Position numbers and translations under genes: made by a program. 64,000 bases of DNA. Source: Caldicellulosiruptor morganii (GTDB lineage: Bacteria > Bacillota > Thermoanaerobacteria > Caldicellulosiruptorales > Caldicellulosiruptoraceae). The stretch covers positions 1,446,001 to 1,510,000 of the forward strand of contig NZ_CP113865.1 in assembly GCF_026810225.1 (NCBI RefSeq). Direction: 5' to 3'. The notes beneath the pieces are model-generated. The model ran no database searches and was not told where the DNA came from. It saw only the letters and a program-made list of their open reading frames with translations. Shown piece after piece: positions 54,899 to 64,000 of the stretch (the first letter of the stretch is position 1; each line of letters starts with the position of its first letter).

Positions 54899-55660
54899 TT
54901 ACAAATTACCGTTTGCCAGAGAATTTATCATATGCGCAACAACCGCCGCACCAAACCCGTTGTCAATGTTGACAACCGCAACACCGTTTGCACATGAATT
55001 CAGCATGGTAAGAAGAGCCGAAAGCCCTTTAAAGTTCGCACCATACCCTACAGATGTTGGCACAGCAATCACAGGTTTTGACACAAGCCCAGCCACAACA
55101 GATGCAAGCGCACCTTCCATCCCCGCAACTGCCACCACAACATTTGCCGACTGAATTTCATCAAGATGAGAAAACAGCCTGTGAATTCCCGCAACACCAA
55201 CATCATATATCCTTTTCACATTATTCCCCAGAATCTCCAAAACAACTGCTGCCTCTTCAGAAACTTTAAGATCGGCTGTCCCGGCTGACACGACTGCCAC
55301 ATGACCTTTTGGGTTTTTTTTAACCTCAACTCTTTTGGCACAGACAATCCTTGCGGTTTCATAATAGACTATATCTTCTTTCAGGTTTTCTTTCAAATAC
55401 TCATAAAGACTTCTACTTGCCCTTGTGCCGATAATATTTACCTCGCCCTTTTCTATCATCCTCTCAAAAATCTTCAAAACCTGCTGCTCAGTTTTACCTT
55501 CACAGAAAATAACCTCGGACATACCCTGGCGAATCTTTCTGTGATGGTCTATCTTTGCAAAGTCTATGTCTTCAAACGGAAGTGAGGAAAGCTTTTTTAA
55601 AGCTTCCTCAACAGAGAGTTTATCCGCCTTCACATCTTCCAGAATTTTTTTTATATCCAT
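54899..55660 (-). CDS. larB: LarB, pyridinium biscarboxylate synthase (cofactor synthesis)
   Basis: Carboxylates and hydrolyses nicotinate adenine dinucleotide in the first step of nickel-pincer synthesis. The C-terminal half is AIR carboxylase (PurE)-like: VAVVSAGTADLKVSEEAA, NVVVAVAGMEGALASVVAGL, VIAVPTSVGYGANFKGLSAL. The ATG at 55660 has GGAG eight bases upstream and gives 253 residues; a longer frame to 55720 overlaps larE. Feedstock is nicotinate adenine dinucleotide, which links to nadA in this window. Confidence 0.95.
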   Translation of the reverse strand: MDIKKILEDVKADKLSVEEALKKLSSLPFEDIDFAKIDHHRKIRQGMSEVIFCEGKTEQQVLKIFERMIEKGEVNIIGTRASRSLYEYLKENLKEDIVYYETARIVCAKRVEVKKNPKGHVAVVSAGTADLKVSEEAAVVLEILGNNVKRIYDVGVAGIHRLFSHLDEIQSANVVVAVAGMEGALASVVAGLVSKPVIAVPTSVGYGANFKGLSALLTMLNSCANGVAVVNIDNGFGAAVVAHMINSLANGNL

Positions 55661-55683
55661 ACCCTTCTCTCCATATTTAGATT

Positions 55684-56499
55684 TTATTGCTGGTTCATAC
55701 TCCCCATCCTGTAGCCACAAAGATCAAGTGTGACAAATTTAAATCCAAGACTTTTAATTCTATTTGAAATATCCTTTATCAAATCCAGATCGAAAAAACC
55801 TGGAAGCTCATCAAAATCAACTTCAATTCTGGCAATATCGCCATGGTGCCTGACTCTTACCTGTCTAAAACCATTCTTTGCCAAAATCTCCTCTGCTTTT
55901 TCAACCATCTCAAGCTTTTGCAGTGTCAACTGGCTACCATAGGGAATGCGGGTAACTAAACATGCCATTGATGGCTTATCAAATGTAGGAAGACCAAATT
56001 CTTTTGACAAAAATCTTATTTCATCCTTGGTAAATCCAACTTCAAATAAAGGGCTTTTAATACCCTCTTCTTCCAAAGCTTTTCTGCCAGGTCGAAAATC
56101 TTTCAAGTCATCTATATTTGAACCCTCAACTATCTGATTCAGCCCCAGGCTCTCTTTTAGCTGCTTTAGTCTTTTTATCAAATCCTTCTTGCAATAATAG
56201 CATCTGAACATGTCATTTTTTAAAAAATCTTCATTTTCAAATATATCTCTCTCGAGCACTATCAGTTTTGCACCAATAAAATCAGCAAGCTTTTCTGCTT
56301 CCTGTTTTTCTTTCTTTGGACTTAAGACAGAGCTTGAAAAAACAGCAATGCAATTCTCTCCCAAAACATCATGGCACACCTTTAACAAAAAGGTAGAATC
56401 AACCCCTCCCGAGAATGCAACAAGTACACTCTTGTACGATAACAAAATCTCTTTTAGCCTTTCAAGCTTCTCATAAGCAAGCTTTTTATCAGCCATCAT
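55684..56499 (-). CDS. larE: LarE, sulfur transferase for the nickel-pincer cofactor (three-Cys type)
   Basis: 271 residues. The PP-loop is AFSGGVDSTFLLK. Cysteines C100 and C103 (RCYYCKK) and C180 (SMACLVTRIPYG) are conserved in the group of LarE that carries a [4Fe-4S] cluster; the Lactobacillus enzyme instead sacrifices its single cysteine as sulfur donor. The presence of three suggests catalytic turnover with an Fe-S cluster, as reported for Thermotoga-type LarE. First gene of the lar run. Confidence 0.93.
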   Translation of the reverse strand: MMADKKLAYEKLERLKEILLSYKSVLVAFSGGVDSTFLLKVCHDVLGENCIAVFSSSVLSPKKEKQEAEKLADFIGAKLIVLERDIFENEDFLKNDMFRCYYCKKDLIKRLKQLKESLGLNQIVEGSNIDDLKDFRPGRKALEEEGIKSPLFEVGFTKDEIRFLSKEFGLPTFDKPSMACLVTRIPYGSQLTLQKLEMVEKAEEILAKNGFRQVRVRHHGDIARIEVDFDELPGFFDLDLIKDISNRIKSLGFKFVTLDLCGYRMGSMNQQ

Positions 56500-56514
56500 T
56501 AAAACCTTCCTTTT

Positions 56515-57387
56515 TTACTTTTCATTCAAAACAATAGCAAATGAAGCCTTAAAGGTATCATCTGGTTTTAAATAATAGTATTTGTTCTGAAGATATCCCT
56601 CATGTTCTCCCATCCATGGCTCTATACAGACAAAATTGTAGTCTTTTAAAGCCCATACAACAATGTTTTTAAAAATTCTGTCTTTTACAAGCAAAAGCTT
56701 TTTGTCCCTGTCAAGAGTAAACTCAATACTATCGCTTCCAACATCAAAAAAATCAAGGTTTATCTCGGGCCTGGAAAAATCCAGCTCTTTGAAATTTTCA
56801 AGGTCTACAAACCTCTTTTCAACATCATCAAAACACTTCTCACAGTCAAGCTTCAATGTAAACTCATCCTTGTTACACAGAAAATAAGGATGAAACCCTG
56901 CATAAAATGGTAAAGCTTCACTATCATTGTTTTTAACAAGCATTTCTACCCCGAAAATTTCATCGTTTATTGTATATTTGATAAAAAGTTCAAAGTCATA
57001 TGGATAAAATGTCTTTGTGAAGCTATTGCTTGAAAGCCTCAATACTACCCCATTTTGAAAAAGCTCATCTATATATCCCACAACTTCCCAGGCAGCATCA
57101 CGCGCAAAGCCGTGATTCTTCATAGGATATTCCTGGCCTTTGAATGTAATCCTGCCATCCAGAACTCTTCCACAGACAGGAAAGAGAATGGGAATCCCGC
57201 CACGGACGTTCTTTGTCCTGTCAAAAAGAGTATCTCTGTTAAGATACAGTATGTCTTTACCACTTAAATTGAGTAAAACAACAATTGCACCTCTCTCGGG
57301 TGCAACTGTAAAGTATGAGTTCTTTGTCTTTGAGTACACTTTAATAAACTCAAAGCCATTTTCTGCAAAGCTTTCCACAAAGTCCAA
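56515..57387 (-). CDS. Aldose 1-epimerase-like protein
   Basis: 290 residues, beta-sandwich mutarotase fold. GGIPILFPVCGRVLDG, QEYPMKNHGFARDAAWEV (first catalytic-site His in NHGFAR), YAGFHPYFLC (second His) and CIEPWMG (catalytic Glu) are present. This sub-group also includes glucose-6-phosphate 1-epimerase, so the sugar is uncertain. It lies 15 bases before larE on the same strand. Confidence 0.88.
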   Translation of the reverse strand: MDFVESFAENGFEFIKVYSKTKNSYFTVAPERGAIVVLLNLSGKDILYLNRDTLFDRTKNVRGGIPILFPVCGRVLDGRITFKGQEYPMKNHGFARDAAWEVVGYIDELFQNGVVLRLSSNSFTKTFYPYDFELFIKYTINDEIFGVEMLVKNNDSEALPFYAGFHPYFLCNKDEFTLKLDCEKCFDDVEKRFVDLENFKELDFSRPEINLDFFDVGSDSIEFTLDRDKKLLLVKDRIFKNIVVWALKDYNFVCIEPWMGEHEGYLQNKYYYLKPDDTFKASFAIVLNEK

Positions 57388-57406
57388 ACTTTTTCACTCC
57401 CTTTTT

Positions 57407-58879
<1,473 letters not shown>

Positions 58880-58907
58880 TCAATCTCCTTTTAAAAAAGT
58901 TTTTTGA

Positions 58908-59432
58908 TTATCTGTAAATCTGATATGGCTTTTTCTGCAAAAATTTCCTGATAGCTTCAACAATTTCATCATTGGGCTCAAACAATATGCGTGTCTTTTT
59001 GCCATCCAGGTTTGTAATTATGGCATAAACATTTTCTTCACCTTTGTTAGATGTGCAGTCAAATGACTGGACAATGCTTTTATCATTCTTTTGAGCATTG
59101 AACATGCCGCTGTCTTTTGAAGATATGAAATAGTCTATCTTTCGAATATCCAGAGATACAACCCTGCTTCGTTTCCTCTGGGCAACAATCTTGTCTATAT
59201 CAAGATAATAATTTGTGACAGCATACTCATATTCAACATTGTAGTTTCTTGAAAGATAAATCGCACCCCAGATTGCCAAAATTAGCAAAACCGGTCCCAA
59301 TGTGTTTAGAACGGGAATAAAGAAGGTGGCAAGTCCCAAAAGCACTCCACCCACTATCATCAAAACCTGTTTTGCCTTCTCACCCGAGGTTTTCTTTCTT
59401 ACTATAAGCTGTTCATGAAATACGTCATTCAT
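58908..59432 (-). CDS. DUF6106-like membrane protein
   Basis: 174 residues. Two membrane helices (about residues 21-60), then a soluble domain: NYNVEYEYAVTNYYLDIDKIVAQRKRSR and RILFEPNDEIVEAIRKF (split). It resembles a clostridial family I recall as DUF6106; function unknown. It lies between lepB and guaB on the same strand. Confidence 0.8.
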   Translation of the reverse strand: MNDVFHEQLIVRKKTSGEKAKQVLMIVGGVLLGLATFFIPVLNTLGPVLLILAIWGAIYLSRNYNVEYEYAVTNYYLDIDKIVAQRKRSRVVSLDIRKIDYFISSKDSGMFNAQKNDKSIVQSFDCTSNKGEENVYAIITNLDGKKTRILFEPNDEIVEAIRKFLQKKPYQIYR

Positions 59433-59474
59433 ACTTAAAAATCAACCCTCCGCCTCAATTTATCTTTAAAAAAA

Positions 59475-60026
59475 CTATTTCACAACCCCTATCCTTGAAA
59501 GAGGCCATATCCTGAATTCAACCTTGCCAATAATATCATCACGCGGAACATATTTGTGCTCCCAGAACCTGCTGTCGTGCGAGTCGTTTCTGTTATCACC
59601 CATCATGAAATAATGCCCGGGCGGAACTTTGTAAGGTCCAAAACTCCCAATCATTGGCTCTTTCAGGTAGTTTTCTTTGTATACTTTTCCGTTGATGTAC
59701 AGAACACCATCTTTTATCTCTATTGTATCACCCGGAAGTCCTATTACCCTTTTGACATACAGTGTCTTTCTGTCATCAGGATATTTGAAAACAACAATAT
59801 CGCCACGTTTGACATCCTGTATATGCATTGCGTATCCAAGCTTGTACACAAAAAGTCTATCGTTGAGTTGAATTGTGTTCAGCATCGACCCTGTGGGAAC
59901 AATCACAAGAGAAAACACATACGTTCTTAAAATGAGTGCAACCAGAACCGCTCCGCCTATCCATAAAATCCATTCAATAACTTCCTTTAATAAATTGTTC
60001 TGCGTTTTTAATGTGTGTTCTTCCAT
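59475..60026 (-). CDS. lepB: Signal peptidase I
   Basis: Cleaves signal peptides outside the membrane. 183 residues: one N-terminal helix (about 15-38), catalytic serine in VPTGSMLNTIQ, catalytic lysine in KTLYVKRVIGLPGD and MMGDNRNDSHDSRFW. A single-helix, Bacillus-type enzyme. Confidence 0.96.
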   Translation of the reverse strand: MEEHTLKTQNNLLKEVIEWILWIGGAVLVALILRTYVFSLVIVPTGSMLNTIQLNDRLFVYKLGYAMHIQDVKRGDIVVFKYPDDRKTLYVKRVIGLPGDTIEIKDGVLYINGKVYKENYLKEPMIGSFGPYKVPPGHYFMMGDNRNDSHDSRFWEHKYVPRDDIIGKVEFRIWPLSRIGVVK

Positions 60027-60117
60027 TTCTGTGCTCGTCTCCTTCTTTGTAAAGAATAGAATTAAAAGCTTAAATATAAGTTTAAATGAATTTATTTATC
60101 AAGTCAATAATTACAAA

Positions 60118-62478
60118 CTACTCTTTCAGTTCTACAATCGTAACACCCTGTTCGCCTTCACCATATGTTCCGTCTCTGAAAGACTTCACAAGCGGATGGT
60201 GTTTCAAAAAGTTCCTGATTGCCTGGCGCAAAACCCCTGTGCCCTTGCCATGAATTATTGTAACCTGCCTCAAGCCGCCTGTGTACGCATCATCCAAATA
60301 CTTGTCCACATCCAAAATTGCATCATCGCTTGTTTTACCCCTGACATCAATGAACAGATCAACCCTTTTGTCTTTAAGTTTTACATTCTTTGAGGCTATA
60401 TATGCCTTTTCTTCTTCATCCTCTACCTCCTCAATATCCGAGATATTGACATTTAGCTTCATGATTCCTATCTGAACTGTCAAATTCCCTTTTGAGTCAG
60501 GCAGGCTTTCGACAAAACCCACAGCATCAAAGCTTCTCACATACACCTTTTGCCCCTGGCGAATATCTTTAGGTGGTTTTTTAGTTTTTGAATCCGAGTT
60601 TTGACTTTGTTGCTGCGAAATACTCTGAATCAGTCTTTCATACTCTTTTTTCTTCTCTTCTAACTCCTTTAAAATTTCTTTTTCTTTTAAGTTTTCTGCA
60701 AGTTTTCGCAGGTCTTTGAAAAGATTTTCTATCTCATACTGTGCTCGTTCTACAATTTCTTTTGCTTCATTTATTGCCTTTTTGCGAATCCTCTCTTTTT
60801 CCTGCTCAAACCTTTTCTTCTCCTCTTCATAAGCCGCCTTTAAAGACTGTGCTTCAAGCTTTAATTTCTGAGCAAGCTCAAAACTTTCCTCTGCCTCTTT
60901 TCTCTTCTGGTCCATTTGGTTTATTATCATGTCAAGCTCAATTGTCTTTTGAGACAAATACCCGCGTGCCATCTCAACAATGCTTCTATCAAGCCCAAGG
61001 TTTGATGAGATTACAAGTGCATTGCTCCTTCCAGGAATTCCTATCAAAAGTCTGTACGTGGGTCTGAGCGTTTTTACATCAAACTCACAAGAAGCATTTT
61101 CAAACCGCTGTTCTTGCTGGGCAAATATCTTTAGCTCGCCATAGTGTGTTGTGGCTATAACCCTGCAACCTTTTTTGTGAAGATATTTCAAGATTGCCTT
61201 TGCCAGGGCTGCACCTTCTTCAGGGTCTGTCCCCGCTCCAATCTCATCCAATAGCACAAGAGTTTTATCATCTGCATTTTTTGTTATTTCAATTATATTT
61301 TTCATATGTGCTGAAAAGGTTGAAAGGCTCTGGACTATACTTTGATCATCTCCTATGTCAGCATAAATCTTTTGAAATACGCAAAGCTGGGAGCCCTCAT
61401 CTGCCGGGATGAATATTCCGCTCTGGCAAAGAAGGCAAAAAAGCCCAACCGTCTTCAGTGTCACAGTCTTACCACCTGTGTTTGGACCTGTTATTATAAG
61501 AACATCAAAATCTTTGCCCAAATGAATATCAATTGGGACAACCCTGTCTTTATCTATCAGTGGATGTCGAGCTTTTTTAAGATTTATAATGCCATCTGTG
61601 TTAATGACAGGTCTTACTGCATTCATTTCTTTTGCCCAGATAGCTTTTGTAAATACTATGTCAAGCTCAACAAGCGCATAAAAAGAGCTTTCAATCTCAT
61701 TATAGTAGCTTGCTATTAAAGAAGATATCACCTGTAAAATCCTTTCTATTTCCTCTTTTTCCTGGTTTTTTAGAATCCTGATTTGATTCGATATCTCAAC
61801 ACACACAAAAGGCTCAATAAATAAAGTTGCACCTGTTGCAGACTGGTCATGGACAATTCCTTTTATTTCGTTTCTATACTCTGCCTTTACAGGAAGCAGT
61901 AGTTTTTCACCTCTGATTGTAATAATCGGCTCCTGTAAAAACCTCTGGATTTTTGGGTGGCGAATCATGCTGTTAAGTTCGTCTCTTATTCTACTTTCAA
62001 GCTTTCTGATTTTCTCTCTTATTTCTTTGAGAACTGGTGATGCAGTATCCAAGATTTCATCTTCACTTAAAAATGTCCGGTCAATTCTGGATATTATCTC
62101 TTTAAAATTCCCAAGCCTGCCTTTTATACTTTCAAGATAGTCAAAGTCCTGTGTATGCGAAAGATAAGATCGAATTTCATGAGAAAGTCTTAAAACTTTT
62201 GCAATTTGCAAAATCTCCCGAGGATTTAAAGTTGCCCCCAGCTTTGATTTTTTAAGACCCGGCAGTATATTTTCAAACTCCAAAACTGGTGGATTTCCAT
62301 ACTTCAGAACGTACCTGTAGCCCTCATCCACCTTGTTTAGTTCATTTTCAATGTTGGTAATATCTGCTGATGGTACAAGGTTTTCGAAGTATTCCTTTGC
62401 AGGAGCTGACATTGCCATGTTCTTTAAAATTTCTATTATCCTGTCATACTCTAAAGCTTTTAGCGTCTTTTGGTTCAA
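60118..62478 (-). CDS. mutS2: Endonuclease MutS2
   Basis: 786 residues. MutS core with Walker A ITGPNTGGKTVTLKT, Walker B TLVLLDEIGAGTDPEEGA and THYGELK; a long coiled coil (about 510-620); a basic KOW-like segment (RQGQKVYVRSFDAVGFV); and the C-terminal Smr domain with LFIDVRGKTSDDAILDVDKYL (split) and IIHGKGTGVLR. MutS2 acts against homologous recombination or in rescue of collided ribosomes. TTG start at 62478 with AAGGGG nine bases upstream. Confidence 0.97.
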   Translation of the reverse strand: MNQKTLKALEYDRIIEILKNMAMSAPAKEYFENLVPSADITNIENELNKVDEGYRYVLKYGNPPVLEFENILPGLKKSKLGATLNPREILQIAKVLRLSHEIRSYLSHTQDFDYLESIKGRLGNFKEIISRIDRTFLSEDEILDTASPVLKEIREKIRKLESRIRDELNSMIRHPKIQRFLQEPIITIRGEKLLLPVKAEYRNEIKGIVHDQSATGATLFIEPFVCVEISNQIRILKNQEKEEIERILQVISSLIASYYNEIESSFYALVELDIVFTKAIWAKEMNAVRPVINTDGIINLKKARHPLIDKDRVVPIDIHLGKDFDVLIITGPNTGGKTVTLKTVGLFCLLCQSGIFIPADEGSQLCVFQKIYADIGDDQSIVQSLSTFSAHMKNIIEITKNADDKTLVLLDEIGAGTDPEEGAALAKAILKYLHKKGCRVIATTHYGELKIFAQQEQRFENASCEFDVKTLRPTYRLLIGIPGRSNALVISSNLGLDRSIVEMARGYLSQKTIELDMIINQMDQKRKEAEESFELAQKLKLEAQSLKAAYEEEKKRFEQEKERIRKKAINEAKEIVERAQYEIENLFKDLRKLAENLKEKEILKELEEKKKEYERLIQSISQQQSQNSDSKTKKPPKDIRQGQKVYVRSFDAVGFVESLPDSKGNLTVQIGIMKLNVNISDIEEVEDEEEKAYIASKNVKLKDKRVDLFIDVRGKTSDDAILDVDKYLDDAYTGGLRQVTIIHGKGTGVLRQAIRNFLKHHPLVKSFRDGTYGEGEQGVTIVELKE

Positions 62479-62533
62479 CTTCCAAAACCCCTTCTTAATA
62501 TGAAATTTGAACTCTCAAGTTTTAATTATACCA

Positions 62534-62577
62534 CAAAACAAAAGCGGGCTGTCTTCATATTTTCGTGAAAACAGCCC
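62534..62577 (-). terminator. Terminator after the HEPN gene
   Basis: Stem GGGCTGT...ACAGCCC (62546-62552 with 62571-62577) extended by TTCA/TGAA, with CGCTTTTGTTTTG on the minus strand. It separates the HEPN/MNT pair from mutS2. Confidence 0.8.
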
Positions 62578-62592
62578 TTGATACATTTTCTT

Positions 62593-62997
62593 TTATTTTT
62601 CTTTAAAATGCTCATAGATAAACCTTTCAACTTCTTTAATAAAAAACTCAGCATTCTTCAGTTGATTTTCTGCTTGGTCTCTTGATACCACATAAAAATC
62701 ATCATAATCACATCTTTCTCTTAATTTAAATGCCGAAGCTACTATTTTATAGAGTTCCCCGTTAAATTTATCAGTATGAATAAAATGTTGATTAAAATAT
62801 GAAATTACCCCTGAATGTCTTTTCGAATCAAATTTGTTTATTGCATTAACGGCTCGAATAGCATGAAATATTGCATAATAAGACCTATTAACAGAAGCTT
62901 TGTAAAGTCCATTCTCATAATTTACTTTAGCAGATTTTAAATCCTCTTTGGCTTTTTCCAGACGGTAAAATGAAAGAGCTTTAGTATACTCATCCAT
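62593..62997 (-). CDS. HEPN-domain protein (toxin-type partner)
   Basis: 134 residues, all helical. The HEPN R-x(4-6)-H motif is R38 to H45 (NRSYYAIFHAIRA). In HEPN/MNT pairs the HEPN protein is an RNase and the MNT protein adenylylates it. The ATG at 62997 overlaps the MNT stop by eight bases, so they are coupled. Whether it is toxic here is untested. Confidence 0.85.
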   Translation of the reverse strand: MDEYTKALSFYRLEKAKEDLKSAKVNYENGLYKASVNRSYYAIFHAIRAVNAINKFDSKRHSGVISYFNQHFIHTDKFNGELYKIVASAFKLRERCDYDDFYVVSRDQAENQLKNAEFFIKEVERFIYEHFKEK

Positions 62998-63337
62998 ATA
63001 ATACAATCCCTTCGTTCTCTATGTTTTTATAGTAAGGTAAGATTTCTTTAAATTGCATATATCTCTGATAACTGATATCTACTATAGAAATTAATTTCAA
63101 GCTTTTGTATCCAATTTCACTTATTATTTCAACCAATTTATTTTCATAGTCTTTTAACACTTGCTCGTCCTCATCAACCAATACTGCTATATCAATATCA
63201 GATTCTTCATTTTGAGTTCCTTTAGCATATGAACCATAGAGGACTATCTTTTTTAGTTTATCACCATATAACCCTTTTAACTCTTCAACCACCTCATTGA
63301 TAATATCCTGGTACTTCTCCAGTTTGATATCACTCAT
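62990..63337 (-). CDS. MNT-domain nucleotidyltransferase (antitoxin-type partner)
   Basis: 115 residues. The minimal nucleotidyltransferase motif GS-x10-DxD is complete: LYGSYAKGTQNEESDIDIAVL. A C-terminal helical part follows. It lies 22 bases after proA and overlaps the HEPN gene. As MntA it would modify and silence HEPN by adding AMP. Confidence 0.88.
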   Translation of the reverse strand: MSDIKLEKYQDIINEVVEELKGLYGDKLKKIVLYGSYAKGTQNEESDIDIAVLVDEDEQVLKDYENKLVEIISEIGYKSLKLISIVDISYQRYMQFKEILPYYKNIENEGIVLYG

Positions 63338-63359
63338 AACAAATCAGCCCCAATTTACC

Positions 63360-64000
63360 CTATTTCCTTATCTGCCCGCTTCCATAGATAATGTATTTTA
63401 TAGTGGTAAGCTCTTTTAACCCCATAGGTCCTCTTGCATGAAGCTTTTGGGTGGAAATTCCAATCTCCGCACCAAAGCCAAATTCAAATCCGTCTGTAAA
63501 CCTTGTTGAGGCATTTACATACACTGCCGCTGCATCTACACAGTCCAGAAACTTTTGAGCATTGAAATAATCTCTTGTTACAATTGCCTCTGAGTGCTTT
63601 GACCCATATTTGTTTATATGCTCTATTGCTTCTTCTACGCTATCAACAACCTTCACACCCATTATTAAATCCAAATATTCTGTGTACCAGTCATCTTCAG
63701 TCGCCTGTTTTATTTCAATACCATTTTTACTGCAGATTTCAACCGTCCTGCTGCAACCTCTTATTTCAACACCTTTTGACATCAGTTCTTTTACAATCAT
63801 TGGCAAAAAGCTCTCTGCTATATTTTTGTGGACAATGAGCTTTTCGGCTGCATTGCAAACGCCGGGTCGCTGTGTCTTTGCATTAATTACAATGTCTTTT
63901 GCCATCTCAAAATCTGCGCTGCTATCTACAAACACATGGCAGTTACCAACACCTGTTTCTATCACAGGCACAGTTGCATTCTGGACAACTGTCTTTATCA
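63360..64000 (-). CDS. proA: Gamma-glutamyl phosphate reductase, C-terminal part (cut by window edge)
   Basis: Reduces glutamyl-5-phosphate in proline synthesis. The frame runs off the right edge through [19 protein letters not shown]. The catalytic cysteine lies in [28 protein letters not shown] and [21 protein letters not shown] (split) are family signatures, ending [19 protein letters not shown]. The N-terminal half is outside the window. Confidence 0.95.
   Translation of the reverse strand, partial: IKTVVQNATVPVIETGVGNCHVFVDSSADFEMAKDIVINAKTQRPGVCNAAEKLIVHKNIAESFLPMIVKELMSKGVEIRGCSRTVEICSKNGIEIKQATEDDWYTEYLDLIMGVKVVDSVEEAIEHINKYGSKHSEAIVTRDYFNAQKFLDCVDAAAVYVNASTRFTDGFEFGFGAEIGISTQKLHARGPMGLKELTTIKYIIYGSGQIRK

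Overview
The window is about 64 kb of low-GC chromosomal DNA from a thermophilic, anaerobic Firmicute. The organism call is an inference: gene order and protein style fit Caldicellulosiruptor or a close relative. Pointers are the Clostridia/Bacilli-type clusters (infC-rpmI-rplT with an L20 leader, ecfA1-ecfA2-ecfT-truA, hrcA-grpE-dnaK-dnaJ-prmA-rsmE, ireB with ruvX), a KaiC-like gene pair known mainly from thermophiles, and an H-NOX domain whose pocket matches that of Caldanaerobacter (Thermoanaerobacter) tengcongensis residue for residue. Most genes are on the minus strand and are read from right to left. There are two tRNAs, two IS200/IS605-type elements, no rRNA and no CRISPR array.

Layout by coordinate. 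1-7054: NAD synthesis (nadB fragment, nadA), ruvX, an Fe-S aldo/keto reductase, a large membrane protein, ireB, a SpoU methylase, then rplT-rpmI-infC behind an L20-type leader, and a DUF218 protein. 7162-10552: tRNA-Val and truA-ecfT-ecfA2-ecfA1 (energy-coupling vitamin/metal transport). 10737-18424: two small unknown genes, an M29 aminopeptidase, rluB, thiI with its cysteine desulfurase, rsmE, prmA and dnaJ. 18548-27363: dnaK, grpE, hrcA (with CIRCE and a CtsR-type box), hemW, lepA, a CapA-like protein and an RluD-like pseudouridine synthase. 27405-28748: a decayed IS605-type element that appears to have removed the start of a glycosyltransferase gene. 29784-34567: tRNA-Pro, the iron block fur / Cys-rich 48-mer / feoB / feoA, and a KaiC-like ATPase with a helix-turn-helix partner. 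34613-41472: cysK, a phasin-like protein with an ABC1 kinase, ligA, a NIF3-like protein and trmK. 41688-47154: a glycosyltransferase with an (alpha/alpha)-barrel protein, a CsoR/CstR-type repressor with thioredoxin, a SIMPL protein, an AraC regulator and a small EamA protein. 47252-51852: a small unknown gene, the H-NOX chemoreceptor, a TM1266-like protein, a lytic transglycosylase, a small basic protein and ychF. 51851-53660: an intact IS200/IS605 element. 53756-64000: larC (as two frames joined by a probable -1 frameshift), larB, larE, an aldose-1-epimerase-like gene, guaB, a DUF6106-like protein, lepB, mutS2, a HEPN/MNT pair and a partial proA.

The most interesting signals are: (1) a perfect CtsR-type heptad repeat abutting the promoter of the thermophile KaiC-like gene and a second one at hrcA, which suggests the KaiC-like/HTH pair belongs to the heat-stress regulon; (2) an H-NOX-chemoreceptor fusion that keeps W9, N74, H102, P115, Y131/S133/R135 and Y140, predicting an oxygen-binding sensor in an anaerobe; (3) a canonical -1 slippery site inside larC; (4) infC apparently starting at AUA; (5) a CsoR-family repressor with the metal-binding histidine replaced, next to thioredoxin; (6) an unlisted Cys-rich 48-residue gene in the feo-fur block. 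Several small ORFs under 60 residues were read directly from the sequence. All homology statements rest on recognition by eye, not on database searches.
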